Source: Parahaliea mediterranea (GTDB lineage Bacteria; Pseudomonadota; Gammaproteobacteria; Pseudomonadales; Halieaceae). From it: DNA of 64,000 bases. The notes beneath the pieces were generated by a model that saw nothing but the letters and a program-made list of their open reading frames with translations, searched no databases and had not been told where the DNA came from. Made by a program: the position numbers and the translations under genes. Positions 17,561 to 26,166 of the stretch are shown piece after piece (positions within the stretch are counted from its first letter, which is position 1; each line of letters starts with the position of its first letter). Location of the stretch: the NCBI RefSeq assembly GCF_017255185.1, contig NZ_JAFKCZ010000005.1:62001-126000 (forward strand), in the 5' to 3' direction.

Positions 17561-17650
17561 GGTGCGGCACCCGTTGGTGCGGCACCCGTTGGTGCGGCAC
17601 CCGTTGGTGCGGCACCCGTTGGTGTGGCACCCACTGGTGCGGCACCCGCC
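17561..17650. repeat. Six tandem 15-bp repeats (GGTGCGGCACCCGTT)
   Basis: Six contiguous 15-bp units begin 8 bp after the iolG stop. The first four are identical, the fifth is GGTGTGGCACCCACT and the sixth ends in GCC. Each unit contains the short dyad GGTGC-G-GCACC, so the array can fold into serial hairpins that may end or attenuate iol transcription before the TonB-receptor operon. A second array with the same period and copy number lies at 27597-27686. Confidence 0.9.
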
Positions 17651-17732
17651 AGATTGCCAGCGGGTCTGTCAGGCCCTCGCGGCGCGGGGGAGCTGCGTGC
17701 AAAAAATGGAATTATTATGCCCACATTAACTA

Positions 17733-17747
17733 ATATGGAATAAATAT
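17733..17747. promoter_or_regulatory. Probable RpiR operator copy upstream of the TonB-receptor operon
   Basis: ATATGGAATAAATAT is identical to the 15-mer in the rpiR-iol intergenic region (10551-10565). It lies 88 bp before the GTG start of the TonB receptor. A related ATGGAATTATTAT lies at 17706-17718. It suggests the uptake operon and the catabolic operon share a regulator. Confidence 0.65.
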
Positions 17748-17834
17748 TTTACGTAGCGTCTGAATCTGCCTATACTCGAGGCTCCAGTTCGGACTCACCT
17801 CTCATTAATAACTAAATCAGCAGGAGGTCCCGTC

Positions 17835-20714
17835 GTGACCCACGAAGACAACTACCGCAACTGTCGGCAAGCTCATGCATTGAAATCCGCAACGCGACGT
17901 GGTCGGGGATTCAGGCGCCTGGCGCTGGTTTCCGCCGTCGCCGCGCTGGCCGGTACCGGCGCGGTCGCCCCGGCGCTGGCGCAAACCGTTTCCGGAGAGG
18001 TCACCGACAGTAGTGGTAGCGCGGTGTTCGAGGGGGCGATTGTGCGCATCAATGAACTGGACGTCTCCACCACTACCGATTCACGCGGGCGCTTCCGTAT
18101 CGTCGGGGTGGCGCCGGGCTCCTATACCCTGGTGGTGCACTATGTGGGCGCGCCGCCGCGCACGCTTCCCATTACCGTGGGCCCCGATGGCCTGGTGCTG
18201 GGGGCGGTGGTTCTGGGCGAGGGCAGTGATGACCAGATGGCCCTGGAGGAAGTGCTGGTGACCGGGCAGTCGGCGGCCATGGCCAGTGCCATCAACCAGC
18301 AGCGCGCGGCGGACAACATCAAATCGGTGCTCGACTCCGACACGATGGGACAGTTTCCCGATCAGAACGTGGCCGAATCGCTGCGCCGCCTGTCGGGTAT
18401 TTCAGTGGAAAACGACCAGGGTGAGGGTCGCTATGTGGTCATTCGCGGTATGGACCCGGACCTCAACTCCACCTCGATCAACGGTGTGCGGGCATCGGCC
18501 GCCGAAAACCGCCGTGCCCTGCAGCTCGACGTGATTCCCTCTGACGTGCTGGACGGTCTCGAGGTACAGAAATCCCTGACACCCGACATGGATGGCGATT
18601 CCATTGGCGGCTCGGTCAACGTCAAGACCCTGAGTGCCTTCAGCCGCAAGGACATGTACCTCAAGGCGCGCCTGGAGGGCGGCTACAACGAGTACCGCGA
18701 GGACTGGAGCCCCAAGGCCTCACTGGCGGGTAGCGACATCTTCGAACTGGGCAATGGCCGGCGCCTGGGTGTCGCCGCCGCGCTGAGCTGGCAGAACCGC
18801 AAACTGGCCACCGACAACAACGAGGCCGACGACTGGGAAACCGCGGACAATGGCAATGACTTCCCCGAGTCCTTTGAGCCGCGTTATTACGAAATCGACC
18901 GCGAGCGGACCGGCGCCGTACTCAATCTCGACTACGATTTCTCTGACTTCACGACCCTGTTTTTCCGTTCCCTGTACAGCAAGTTCGAGGACGACGAGGC
19001 CCGTCTCGGCCAGGCCTATGGCGACCTGACGCCAATCTCCGAAGACGCCATCGGGCCGCGCGCCACCGACTTTGGTTTCGCCGAAATCGAGATGGGCACC
19101 AAGGACCGGGTGCAAACCGCGGAAAACCTGTCGCTGTCTTTCGGCAGCGAGAGCCAGTGGGAGGCCTGGGCTCTGAAGACCAATGTCGGTTACTCCTTCG
19201 CCGAGGAGGATGACCCGGATATCGTGAACTCCGCCTGGGTGGGGGAGTTTGAAAGTGGCGATGGCGGCATCCCGGACGGGTCGCCGGTATTGACCTTGAA
19301 CCGCGCTTCGGCCGAGGAGCCGCGGGTAGAGTCCGATTATTTCGATATTCTGCGGAATCCGGCGGCTTACGAGCTCGACGAAATCGAGCACGAGCAGAGC
19401 AAGGCCGAAGACACCCAGTGGTCCTTCCAGTTCGACGCCACCCGGCAGTTCGAGGTCTGGGAGCTGAAATTTGGTGCCAAGGCGCGACTGCGCGAGAAGG
19501 AAAACAACGAGGATGCGCAAATCTACAGCGGCGACGGGGTGTTCACTGTCGCCGATGTCTACGACCCGGATGTCGCTTCGAACTACGGTTTCCACAACCG
19601 CATCGACCCCATGCCCAGCCTCGCCGGCGTGCGGTCAATCCTGGCCTCGGGAGAGGGGCTGGAGCTGGAAACTATCGATTCCGAGCTGGCCTCAACCTCC
19701 AACGACTGGGTGGTCAACGAGGATGTCTACGCGGCTTACGGCATGTTCAAATACTACAGTGGTGGCTGGACCGTAACCGGCGGATTGCGCGTGGAGTACA
19801 CCGACTTCAGCTCCGACGGCAATTCGGTGGAACTGTTTGAGGAGGGCGATGTATACAACGGCGAGGTGTTGGAGGACGATTTCGTGGCGGTGACCCCGAT
19901 CGAGGCCAGCCGCAGTTACACCGATGTCCTGCCGAGCCTGAACCTGCGCTACGATGTCACCGACCAGGTGGTGGCGCGGGCGGCTTTCTCCCGCTCTATC
20001 GTGCGGCCGCTGTTTGAAGCCGTGGCCTCGCGCATCAGTGTGGAGGATGGCGAGGCATCAATCGGCAACCCGGACCTCGAACCCTACAATTCCTGGAACT
20101 ACGACGCATCCCTGGAATACTACCCGACCGAGCTGAGCCTGTTATCCGCCGGTGTGTTCTACAAGGACATCGACGATTTTATTTTCCTGCGAACCTACGA
20201 CGACTTCGAATTCGCGGGGCAGACCTTCGATGAGGCGACTATCTCGGAAAACGGCGACGGTGCGGAAGTTCTGGGTGTCGAGCTCAATTACCAGCAACAT
20301 TTCGGTTTCCTGCCATCGCCGTTTGACGGTTTCCTGGTCAGCCTGAACTACACCTTTGTCGACAGCGACGCGGAAGTGGACGGCCGCGAAATCAGTTTCC
20401 CGAAACAGTCCGACAACATCGCCGGTTTCGTCCTGGGTTACGAAAAATACGGCTTTGACCTGCGCCTGGCCATGAAGTACCGCGACAGTTACATCGACGA
20501 ACTGGTGGAAGAAGGGCTGGACCGGACCACCGATGCGCACATGCAATGGGATCTCACCGCGAAGTACTTTGTGAGCGAGCGCTGGATGGTGTACGCCGAG
20601 GTGTCCAACCTCAACGGCGAGCCGGAGTATTACTACGCCGGCAAGGACAGCCGCCTGCTGCAGTACGACGAGTACGGCACCACCACCGTGCTGGGTGTGC
20701 AGTTTATCTACTGA
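17835..20714 (+). CDS. TonB-dependent receptor, probable inositol-phosphate/phytate uptake
   Basis: Outer-membrane active transporter of 959 aa. A signal peptide ends near ALAQ (residue about 50). It is followed by a carboxypeptidase-regulatory-like domain (VSGEVTDSSGSAVFEGAIV through VGPDG), a plug domain (SVLDSDTMGQFPDQNVAESL, RYVVIRGMDPDLNST) and a beta-barrel ending in the aromatic terminus GVQFIY. The plug phrases match the Xanthomonas/Caulobacter-type receptor subfamily used for carbohydrates and other nutrients. GTG at 17835 follows AGGAGG by 7 bp. Three genes for inner-membrane transport and dephosphorylation follow. The inositol-phosphate substrate is inferred from context. Confidence 0.88.
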   Translation: MTHEDNYRNCRQAHALKSATRRGRGFRRLALVSAVAALAGTGAVAPALAQTVSGEVTDSSGSAVFEGAIVRINELDVSTTTDSRGRFRIVGVAPGSYTLVVHYVGAPPRTLPITVGPDGLVLGAVVLGEGSDDQMALEEVLVTGQSAAMASAINQQRAADNIKSVLDSDTMGQFPDQNVAESLRRLSGISVENDQGEGRYVVIRGMDPDLNSTSINGVRASAAENRRALQLDVIPSDVLDGLEVQKSLTPDMDGDSIGGSVNVKTLSAFSRKDMYLKARLEGGYNEYREDWSPKASLAGSDIFELGNGRRLGVAAALSWQNRKLATDNNEADDWETADNGNDFPESFEPRYYEIDRERTGAVLNLDYDFSDFTTLFFRSLYSKFEDDEARLGQAYGDLTPISEDAIGPRATDFGFAEIEMGTKDRVQTAENLSLSFGSESQWEAWALKTNVGYSFAEEDDPDIVNSAWVGEFESGDGGIPDGSPVLTLNRASAEEPRVESDYFDILRNPAAYELDEIEHEQSKAEDTQWSFQFDATRQFEVWELKFGAKARLREKENNEDAQIYSGDGVFTVADVYDPDVASNYGFHNRIDPMPSLAGVRSILASGEGLELETIDSELASTSNDWVVNEDVYAAYGMFKYYSGGWTVTGGLRVEYTDFSSDGNSVELFEEGDVYNGEVLEDDFVAVTPIEASRSYTDVLPSLNLRYDVTDQVVARAAFSRSIVRPLFEAVASRISVEDGEASIGNPDLEPYNSWNYDASLEYYPTELSLLSAGVFYKDIDDFIFLRTYDDFEFAGQTFDEATISENGDGAEVLGVELNYQQHFGFLPSPFDGFLVSLNYTFVDSDAEVDGREISFPKQSDNIAGFVLGYEKYGFDLRLAMKYRDSYIDELVEEGLDRTTDAHMQWDLTAKYFVSERWMVYAEVSNLNGEPEYYYAGKDSRLLQYDEYGTTTVLGVQFIY

Positions 20715-20770
20715 AGATCCGTTGCGGGGCTCACGGGCCCCCTCTGTTATCGATATAGTATGAGGTTACA

Positions 20771-22180
20771 GTGGCGCAGGGTCTCAGCAATAGCATGAAC
20801 ATGCTCAAGGTCTTCACGACCGGGCGGGATCGCCCGGTGACGGCGACCGCGGCGGACGTCGATCGGCAGTTCCACCTGCACCGGCGCAATGTGATTGTGG
20901 TGATCACACTGTGTTACGGGCTGGGTTACGTCTGTCGCCTGGCGCTCAACGTGGTGAAAAAGCCGTTGATGGACGCCGGTATTTTTACTCCCGAACAACT
21001 GGGCATCATCGGCTCGGCGCTGTTGTACGGTTACGCCGTGGGCAAATTCACCAATGGCTTCCTGGCGGACCACGCCCACGTCGGACGCTTCTTCGCGGCG
21101 GGCCTGTTCCTGTCGGCGCTGGCCAACTTCGGTATGGGTTTTTCCGACCTGTTGTGGGTATCGGCGCTGTTGTGGGGGCTCAATGGCTGGTTCCAGGGTT
21201 TCGGCGCGCCGTCCAGTGTGGTGTCGCTGGCCCACTGGTACAGCAATCACGAGCGCGGGCGTTACTACGGTATTTGGAGCACCGCCCATTCCATTGGCGA
21301 AGGCCTGACCTATCTCGGCGTGGCTTTCCTGATCGCCGCGGCCCCCAAGGGCCTGGGCCTCGACTGGCACTGGGGGTTTTGGGTGCCGGCGGTCATCTGC
21401 GTGCTCGCAGCGGCGCTGGTGCTGCGCTACCTGCCCGATCGCCCGCAGGCGCAGGGCCTGCCTTCGGTGGCCAACTGGCGCGGCGATCACGGCGCGTTGG
21501 CGCAGGCGGCGGCCCACGGCGACAGCGTGTGGCGCACGCAATTGCGCATTCTCGCGATGCCCTCCATCTGGATACTGGCACTGGCCAGCTCCAGCATGTA
21601 CGTCACCCGCTACGCCATCAACAGTTGGGGCAATGTCTATCTGCAGGAGATTCGCGGCTTCGACCTGTTCGACGCCAATCTGTTCATTTTCCTCAATACC
21701 GCGGCGGGCATTCTGGGTTGCGTGGCCTACGGTTTTGTCTCCGACAAGTGGTTCGACGCCCGCCGCCCGCCCGCCAATCTGCTGTTTGGGCTGATGGAGT
21801 TGCTGCCCCTGGTGGTGATTTTCTGGGGCCCCAATGAGCCGGTTGTACTCGCGGCCGCGCTGGTGGTCTACGGTTTCGGTCTCAGCGGTATACTGGCCTC
21901 TCTCGGCGGCCTGTTTGCGATCGATATCGCGCCCAAGCGCGTCGCCGGCGCCGCCATGGGTTTTATTGGCATTTTCAGTTACCTGGGGGCCGGCTTGCAG
22001 GACTACATCAGCGGCAAGTTGATCTCCGACAGTGAGTTGGTGCTGCGCTTTCCCCACGGCGACCTGGAGTCCCGGGTGTACTTCTATGATTACAGCGTGC
22101 CCATCCTGTTCTGGGTCGGGGCGTCGGTGTTCTCGCTGGTGCTGGCGGCCAGCCTGTGGAGGGTGCGTGCGACAGACTAG
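20771..22180 (+). CDS. OPA-family MFS antiporter (GlpT/UhpT-like), probable inositol-phosphate importer
   Basis: Inner-membrane transporter of 469 aa with about twelve hydrophobic segments. NGWFQGFGAPSSVVSLAHWYSNHERGRYYGIWSTAHSIGE is close to the signature region of organophosphate:phosphate antiporters, and the N-terminus has RLALNVVKKPLMDAG, as in GlpT/UhpC. Known OPA members exchange glycerol-3-phosphate, hexose phosphates or phosphoglycerate for phosphate. Here it sits between a TonB receptor and an inositol-monophosphatase-family gene beside a full inositol pathway, so import of an inositol phosphate is the simplest inference. Glycerol-3-phosphate, with glpD 18 kb away, is the alternative. 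GTG at 20771 is used as start. Confidence 0.88.
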   Translation: MAQGLSNSMNMLKVFTTGRDRPVTATAADVDRQFHLHRRNVIVVITLCYGLGYVCRLALNVVKKPLMDAGIFTPEQLGIIGSALLYGYAVGKFTNGFLADHAHVGRFFAAGLFLSALANFGMGFSDLLWVSALLWGLNGWFQGFGAPSSVVSLAHWYSNHERGRYYGIWSTAHSIGEGLTYLGVAFLIAAAPKGLGLDWHWGFWVPAVICVLAAALVLRYLPDRPQAQGLPSVANWRGDHGALAQAAAHGDSVWRTQLRILAMPSIWILALASSSMYVTRYAINSWGNVYLQEIRGFDLFDANLFIFLNTAAGILGCVAYGFVSDKWFDARRPPANLLFGLMELLPLVVIFWGPNEPVVLAAALVVYGFGLSGILASLGGLFAIDIAPKRVAGAAMGFIGIFSYLGAGLQDYISGKLISDSELVLRFPHGDLESRVYFYDYSVPILFWVGASVFSLVLAASLWRVRATD

Positions 22181-22664
22181 ACTGGTATGGCTGTGCCTGG
22201 TGCTGCTGGCATCCGGCTGTGGTGGCGAGCGATCGATGGAGTTCTGCGAGCGACACGGGGCCGAACACTGGCAGCACCGGGCGGAAGTGACGGTGCTGGA
22301 TATGCAACTGGATGAGGTAGGTGTGCTCAACGCCGTCGTCACTATACCCCGGGGTGCACTAGACTGGATGCCCGCCGGCCAGGTACTGGCGAGCGCCGCC
22401 AATGTAGTGGATGCGGGGCCCACATGTGCGCCGCAAGCGGCGTCAGTGACGCGGGACGAGAACGCGCTATTGGGGGAGTACCGTCTGCAGTGTTCGGGTG
22501 ATGCCCCGCCCGCGGGCCTGACCGTGGCGTTGTTCCAGCACCTGGACGAGCTTCGGGAAGTGGAGGTCACCATGACCACCCCCGCGGTGAGCAAGCACTT
22601 CCTGGTCAACCGGCGCTGCGAACGGGCGCTGTTCAATGTGCTTACACAGAGGGAGGGCATGTAG
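22167..22664 (+). CDS. Orphan putative lipoprotein in the uptake operon
   Basis: A 165-aa protein of unrecognised family. It opens with a short hydrophobic leader (LVWLCLVLLASGC) that could be a lipobox with Cys18, followed by GGERSMEFCERHGAEHWQHRAEV and a mainly beta-like region with several cysteines (FCERH, PTCAPQ, LQCSGD, RRCERA) that may pair as disulfides. It overlaps the antiporter gene by 14 bp and the following phosphatase by 1 bp, so it is translationally embedded in the operon. GTG at 22167 is the likely start, with GGAGGG just upstream. A periplasmic binding or chaperone role for inositol-phosphate uptake is possible but only inferred. Confidence 0.7.
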   Translation: MRQTRLVWLCLVLLASGCGGERSMEFCERHGAEHWQHRAEVTVLDMQLDEVGVLNAVVTIPRGALDWMPAGQVLASAANVVDAGPTCAPQAASVTRDENALLGEYRLQCSGDAPPAGLTVALFQHLDELREVEVTMTTPAVSKHFLVNRRCERALFNVLTQREGM

Positions 22665-23488
22665 TGACACCGGCGGAACTTGACGAGCGCCTGGCGCAGG
22701 CCTGTGAAATCGCGCGCATCGGCGGCAGTTTCGCCGCCGGCTGCTTTGCCGACCTGGGTAGCCTCACGGTCCATAGCAAGGGTGTCCAGGACATGGCCAC
22801 CGAGGCGGATCTGAACACCGAGCAGCTGTTGCGTGACGAACTGGCCAGGCGCTTCCCCGGGGATGCGTTCCTGGGAGAGGAGAGTTGCGAGGCCTTTGCC
22901 GCCGAGCCGGGCCAGGGTGTGTGGGTGGTAGACCCCATCGACGGCACCCAGCCTTTTGTCAGCAATATCACCTCCTGGTGTGTGGCACTGGCCTACGTCC
23001 GGGGAGGGCGCACCCTGATCGGCGTCGTCTATGACCCGAACCGGGACGAAATGTTCGCCGCTCGCCACGGCGGGGGTTGCACGCTCAACGCCCGCCCGGT
23101 GCGCGCCAGCGCGGCGCGCTCACTCGCCGACGGGCTGGTAGGCCTGGGCTATTCCAACCGGGTGCCGCCCGCGGCGACCCTGGAGCCCATGACCCGCCTG
23201 TTGCGCGCCGATGGCATGTTTCACCGTAGCGGCAGCGGCGCGCTCAGCCTGGCCTATGTTGCCGCGGGCCGTCTGGTCGGTTACTACGAACCGCACATGA
23301 ACGCCTGGGATTGTCTGGGAGCTGCCCTGCTGGTGCGCGAGGCGGGCGGGCGCAGCAATGCCGAGCTGGAGAGCGAAGAGGTGCTGTTGCGGGGCTGCCC
23401 GGTACTGGCGGCGGCGGAGGGCATCTATCCAGCGCTGTGCAATGTGGTCCACGCGCACAGCGCTGTGGACGAGTCGCCGGTGAACTAG
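22664..23488 (+). CDS. Inositol-monophosphatase-family phosphatase
   Basis: Mg-dependent phosphatase of 274 aa with the complete family metal site: DAFLGEESCE, WVVDPIDGTQPF and the late MNAWDCLGAALLVREAGG. The family includes inositol monophosphatase and HisN-type histidinol phosphatase. Genome context (phytase, iol genes, organophosphate antiporter) favours release of free inositol from imported inositol monophosphate in the cytoplasm. The N-terminus KGVQDMATEADLNTEQLL supplies the usual Lys and Asp. GTG at 22664 overlaps the lipoprotein stop by one base (TAGTG). Confidence 0.9.
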   Translation: MTPAELDERLAQACEIARIGGSFAAGCFADLGSLTVHSKGVQDMATEADLNTEQLLRDELARRFPGDAFLGEESCEAFAAEPGQGVWVVDPIDGTQPFVSNITSWCVALAYVRGGRTLIGVVYDPNRDEMFAARHGGGCTLNARPVRASAARSLADGLVGLGYSNRVPPAATLEPMTRLLRADGMFHRSGSGALSLAYVAAGRLVGYYEPHMNAWDCLGAALLVREAGGRSNAELESEEVLLRGCPVLAAAEGIYPALCNVVHAHSAVDESPVN

Positions 23489-23595
23489 GTTGTTGTTTCA
23501 CAGGCTGTACATGAACAATTGTTAATCTGTGCCCAATACGGGCTTCACGGCGCCCGGGTTAGTGTTGCCGCATCAACCACCCGGAGGACAGACAG

Positions 23596-24159
23596 ATGAA
23601 ATACACACTGAGCGCGGCCGGCCTGCTTGCCGGTATTTTGGTGATCGCGCCGGCGATATCCGGAGATGATCTCGAGGAGGCGGCGCTGGCGCTCTACGCC
23701 ATGGACCGTTCGGGCGTCACCATGGCCAAGGCCCTGGACATCGCCGAGCAAACCGTGGACGCGGTGGCCTATGAATACGAGCTGGAGGAGGACGACGGCG
23801 CTTTGTTCCACGAGTTCAAGCTGATGGATCTCGACGGCAACACCCGCCACGAGCTGCGCATCGCGGTCGCAGATGGCAGCGTATCGCAGCAGCAGGAGTC
23901 GGTGAGCTGCTCGGTGATCTGCAAGGACGACGACGTAAAGGCGGCGCGCGCCCTGGACGAGTCGGGCTACTCCCTGCGCCGGGCACTGGAAGCCGCGGCC
24001 AGTGGTGAACGAGAGCTGCTGGAGGAGGCCGAGGTCGAGCTGGAACACGGGGTTCGCTACTTCAAGCTGGAGTTTATCGGCCCCGAGGGTGAACGGGACT
24101 TGCTGCTCGACATCGACAGCGGTCAGGTGATTCCCTCGCTGACCAGTAGCGGGCGCTGA
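23596..24159 (+). CDS. Secreted protein with two PepSY-like modules
   Basis: A 187-aa protein with a signal peptide (MKYTLSAAGLLAGILVIAPAIS). Two tandem acidic repeats resemble PepSY domains: ALDIAEQTVDAVAYEYELEEDD with ELRIAVADGSV, and RALEAAASGERELLEEAEVELEHG with LLLDIDSGQVI. PepSY proteins are often found with two-component systems and may act as periplasmic sensors or inhibitors. A perfect GGAGG-type site precedes the ATG, and the stop overlaps the response regulator start (TGATG). It heads the PepSY-regulator-kinase-PhoD operon. Confidence 0.82.
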   Translation: MKYTLSAAGLLAGILVIAPAISGDDLEEAALALYAMDRSGVTMAKALDIAEQTVDAVAYEYELEEDDGALFHEFKLMDLDGNTRHELRIAVADGSVSQQQESVSCSVICKDDDVKAARALDESGYSLRRALEAAASGERELLEEAEVELEHGVRYFKLEFIGPEGERDLLLDIDSGQVIPSLTSSGR

Positions 24160-24830
24160 TGAAGCTGCTGCTGGTCGAGGACGACGCCACCACCCGGGAC
24201 TATCTCGCCAAGGGCCTGCGCGAGCAGGGCTACGCGCTGGACGAGGCGGACAACGGTGTCGACGCCTTGCACCAGGCAACCACCGCCCACTACGACCTGG
24301 TGGTACTGGATCGCATGTTGCCCCAGCTCGACGGCCTGTCGGTGCTGTCGGCATTGCGCGCGGCCGGTGACACCACGCCGGTGATTATACTCAGCGCCCT
24401 GTCGCACGTGGATGAGCGCATCAAGGGTCTGCGTGCCGGCGGCGACGATTACCTGGCCAAACCCTTCTCCTTCGCCGAGTTGCAATTGCGAATCGACAAT
24501 CTGTTGCAGCGCTCCGGCAATACCGGCCAGCGGGTAACGGAGCTGGCGGCCGACGACCTGGTGATGGACCTGGTGGGGCGCCGGGTCACGCGCGGCGGTG
24601 TGGAGATACGCCTGCAGCCCAAGGAGTTTCAGCTATTGCGCCACCTGCTGGAGCACCGCGGCCAGGTAGTGTCGCGCACTTTACTGTTCGAGGCGGTGTG
24701 GGACTACCACTTCGACCCCAAAACCAATGTTATCGATGTGCACGTGGCGAAGTTGCGCCGCAAGTTGGAGGAAGGCGGTCGCACGCCGCTGATCCAGACC
24801 GTGCGCGGTGCGGGCTATGTGGTGAGGTAG
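24159..24830 (+). CDS. OmpR/PhoB-family response regulator
   Basis: A 223-aa response regulator. The receiver domain (1-115) has acidic pocket EDD at 7-9, the phospho-acceptor Asp in DLVVLDRMLPQLDG (about residue 51), and the conserved Lys in DYLAKPFSFAEL. The winged-helix DNA-binding domain (130-223) ends with NVIDVHVAKLRRKLEEGG and VRGAGYVVR. It overlaps the upstream PepSY gene and the downstream kinase by 1 to 3 bp. The phosphodiesterase gene at the end of the operon suggests a phosphorus- or envelope-related stimulus, which is inference. Confidence 0.95.
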   Translation: MKLLLVEDDATTRDYLAKGLREQGYALDEADNGVDALHQATTAHYDLVVLDRMLPQLDGLSVLSALRAAGDTTPVIILSALSHVDERIKGLRAGGDDYLAKPFSFAELQLRIDNLLQRSGNTGQRVTELAADDLVMDLVGRRVTRGGVEIRLQPKEFQLLRHLLEHRGQVVSRTLLFEAVWDYHFDPKTNVIDVHVAKLRRKLEEGGRTPLIQTVRGAGYVVR

Positions 24831-26164
24831 TGGGCACACGGACCTCGGCCTGGCGTCTGACCCTGGTATTTACCCTGATCGTGCTGCTGGTAAACGCCGG
24901 CGTATTGTGGGCGGTGTACTGGATTACCCAGTCGGAACGGGAACGGCAGCTACAGCAGAGCGTGCTCGCCGCCGCCGCCACTTTTCGCCAGTTGGCCCAG
25001 GGCGATGCCGCTGGCAGTGAGTCGCTGCGACGGCTGATCAAGTCCCGGTCGCGGCACGCCGTGGATACACTGCTGGCCATGGAAACGCGCGGCCAGGTGG
25101 TGGGCAATCTCAGCCGACTGCCGCCGGATCTGCCGGCTTACCCGGCGACGGCCCGCTTTCCCCTGGGGGTGGCCGACCTGCAGGGCGAACCCTCTCTCAG
25201 TATTGCCCTGGGCACGGTCCTGCCGCTGCCCGATGGCAAGCTGATGGTGGCGCGCATCGAGGGGGATCGGGAGCAATACCGGCGCGAGTTCCTGCTGGCT
25301 TCGCTCATCGCCCTGGCCATTGCGCTGCTGGTGACGGTGGTGGCGGGCTTGTTGTTCAACCGCCGCATTGTGCGACGGGTGCGTCTGCTGGGCGAGGGCA
25401 TGGCGCGTATCCAGAGTGGCGCCTTGAACACGCGCCTGCCCGCCCGGGCGCAGGGCGATGAGTACGACGCCATCGCCCGCCAGGTTAACGGCATGCTCGA
25501 CGAAATCGACGAGCTCCTGCAGTCGGTGGCCAGCGTGACCGACAACATTGCCCACGACCTGCGCACGCCGCTGTCGCGTATTCGCCTGCGTCTGGAGGAG
25601 GCGAGCAGTGGAGCCGGCGCCGCGCCCTGGCTTGACGACACCCTTGCCGATCTCGATACGGTACTGGAGACCTTTGAGGCCATGCTGGAACTGTCGCGGC
25701 TGGAAAAGGGCGCATTGCACCTGGAGGGCGAGCCCTGTGACCTCGCAGCGATAGCCGGTGACGTGACCGCCCTGCTGGCCCCCGTGGCGGAGGAGCACGG
25801 CCAGACATTGCACCTGGTGTGCCGTGAACCCGGACCGGTCCGGGGCGATCCCAGCTTGTTGTTCCGGGCCCTCTATAACCTGGTGGACAACGCCATCAAG
25901 TACGCCGGTCAAGGCGCGCGCATCGAGGTGATCCAGGGCGGGTGCAAGGTGACCGTGCGGGACAACGGCCCGGGCATACCGTCGGCCGAGTGCGAGCGCG
26001 TGTTCCAGCGCCTCTATCGCCTGGATCGCAGCCGGCACACCGAGGGCACCGGCCTGGGCCTGTCCATCGTTCGCGCCATCGCGCGACTGCATCGCGCCCG
26101 GGTCAGCCTCGGCGACGCGGCGCCCGGCCTGGCAGTAACCATCGATTTCAGTGAACAGGAGTGA
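24830..26164 (+). CDS. Sensor histidine kinase
   Basis: A 444-aa membrane kinase. Two transmembrane segments (TLVFTLIVLLVNAGVLWAVYWI and FLLASLIALAIALLVTVVAGLLF) flank a periplasmic sensor of about 130 residues. A HAMP linker follows, then the H-box NIAHDLRTPLSRIRLRLE, N-box NLVDNAIKYAGQ, and G-boxes DNGPGIP and GTGLGLSIVRAIAR. GTG at 24830 overlaps the response-regulator TAG by one base. The cognate regulator is the gene before it. The periplasmic domain has no recognised ligand motif. Confidence 0.94.
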   Translation: MGTRTSAWRLTLVFTLIVLLVNAGVLWAVYWITQSERERQLQQSVLAAAATFRQLAQGDAAGSESLRRLIKSRSRHAVDTLLAMETRGQVVGNLSRLPPDLPAYPATARFPLGVADLQGEPSLSIALGTVLPLPDGKLMVARIEGDREQYRREFLLASLIALAIALLVTVVAGLLFNRRIVRRVRLLGEGMARIQSGALNTRLPARAQGDEYDAIARQVNGMLDEIDELLQSVASVTDNIAHDLRTPLSRIRLRLEEASSGAGAAPWLDDTLADLDTVLETFEAMLELSRLEKGALHLEGEPCDLAAIAGDVTALLAPVAEEHGQTLHLVCREPGPVRGDPSLLFRALYNLVDNAIKYAGQGARIEVIQGGCKVTVRDNGPGIPSAECERVFQRLYRLDRSRHTEGTGLGLSIVRAIARLHRARVSLGDAAPGLAVTIDFSEQE

Positions 26165-26166
26165 CC

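Noticed and set aside
17561-17650. CRISPR-like repeat array
   Set aside because: Units of 15 bp are contiguous with no spacers; this is a simple tandem repeat.
22664-23488. Assignment of the phosphatase as HisN (histidinol phosphatase)
   Set aside because: The fold cannot tell the two apart, but no histidine genes are near while the inositol context is strong.
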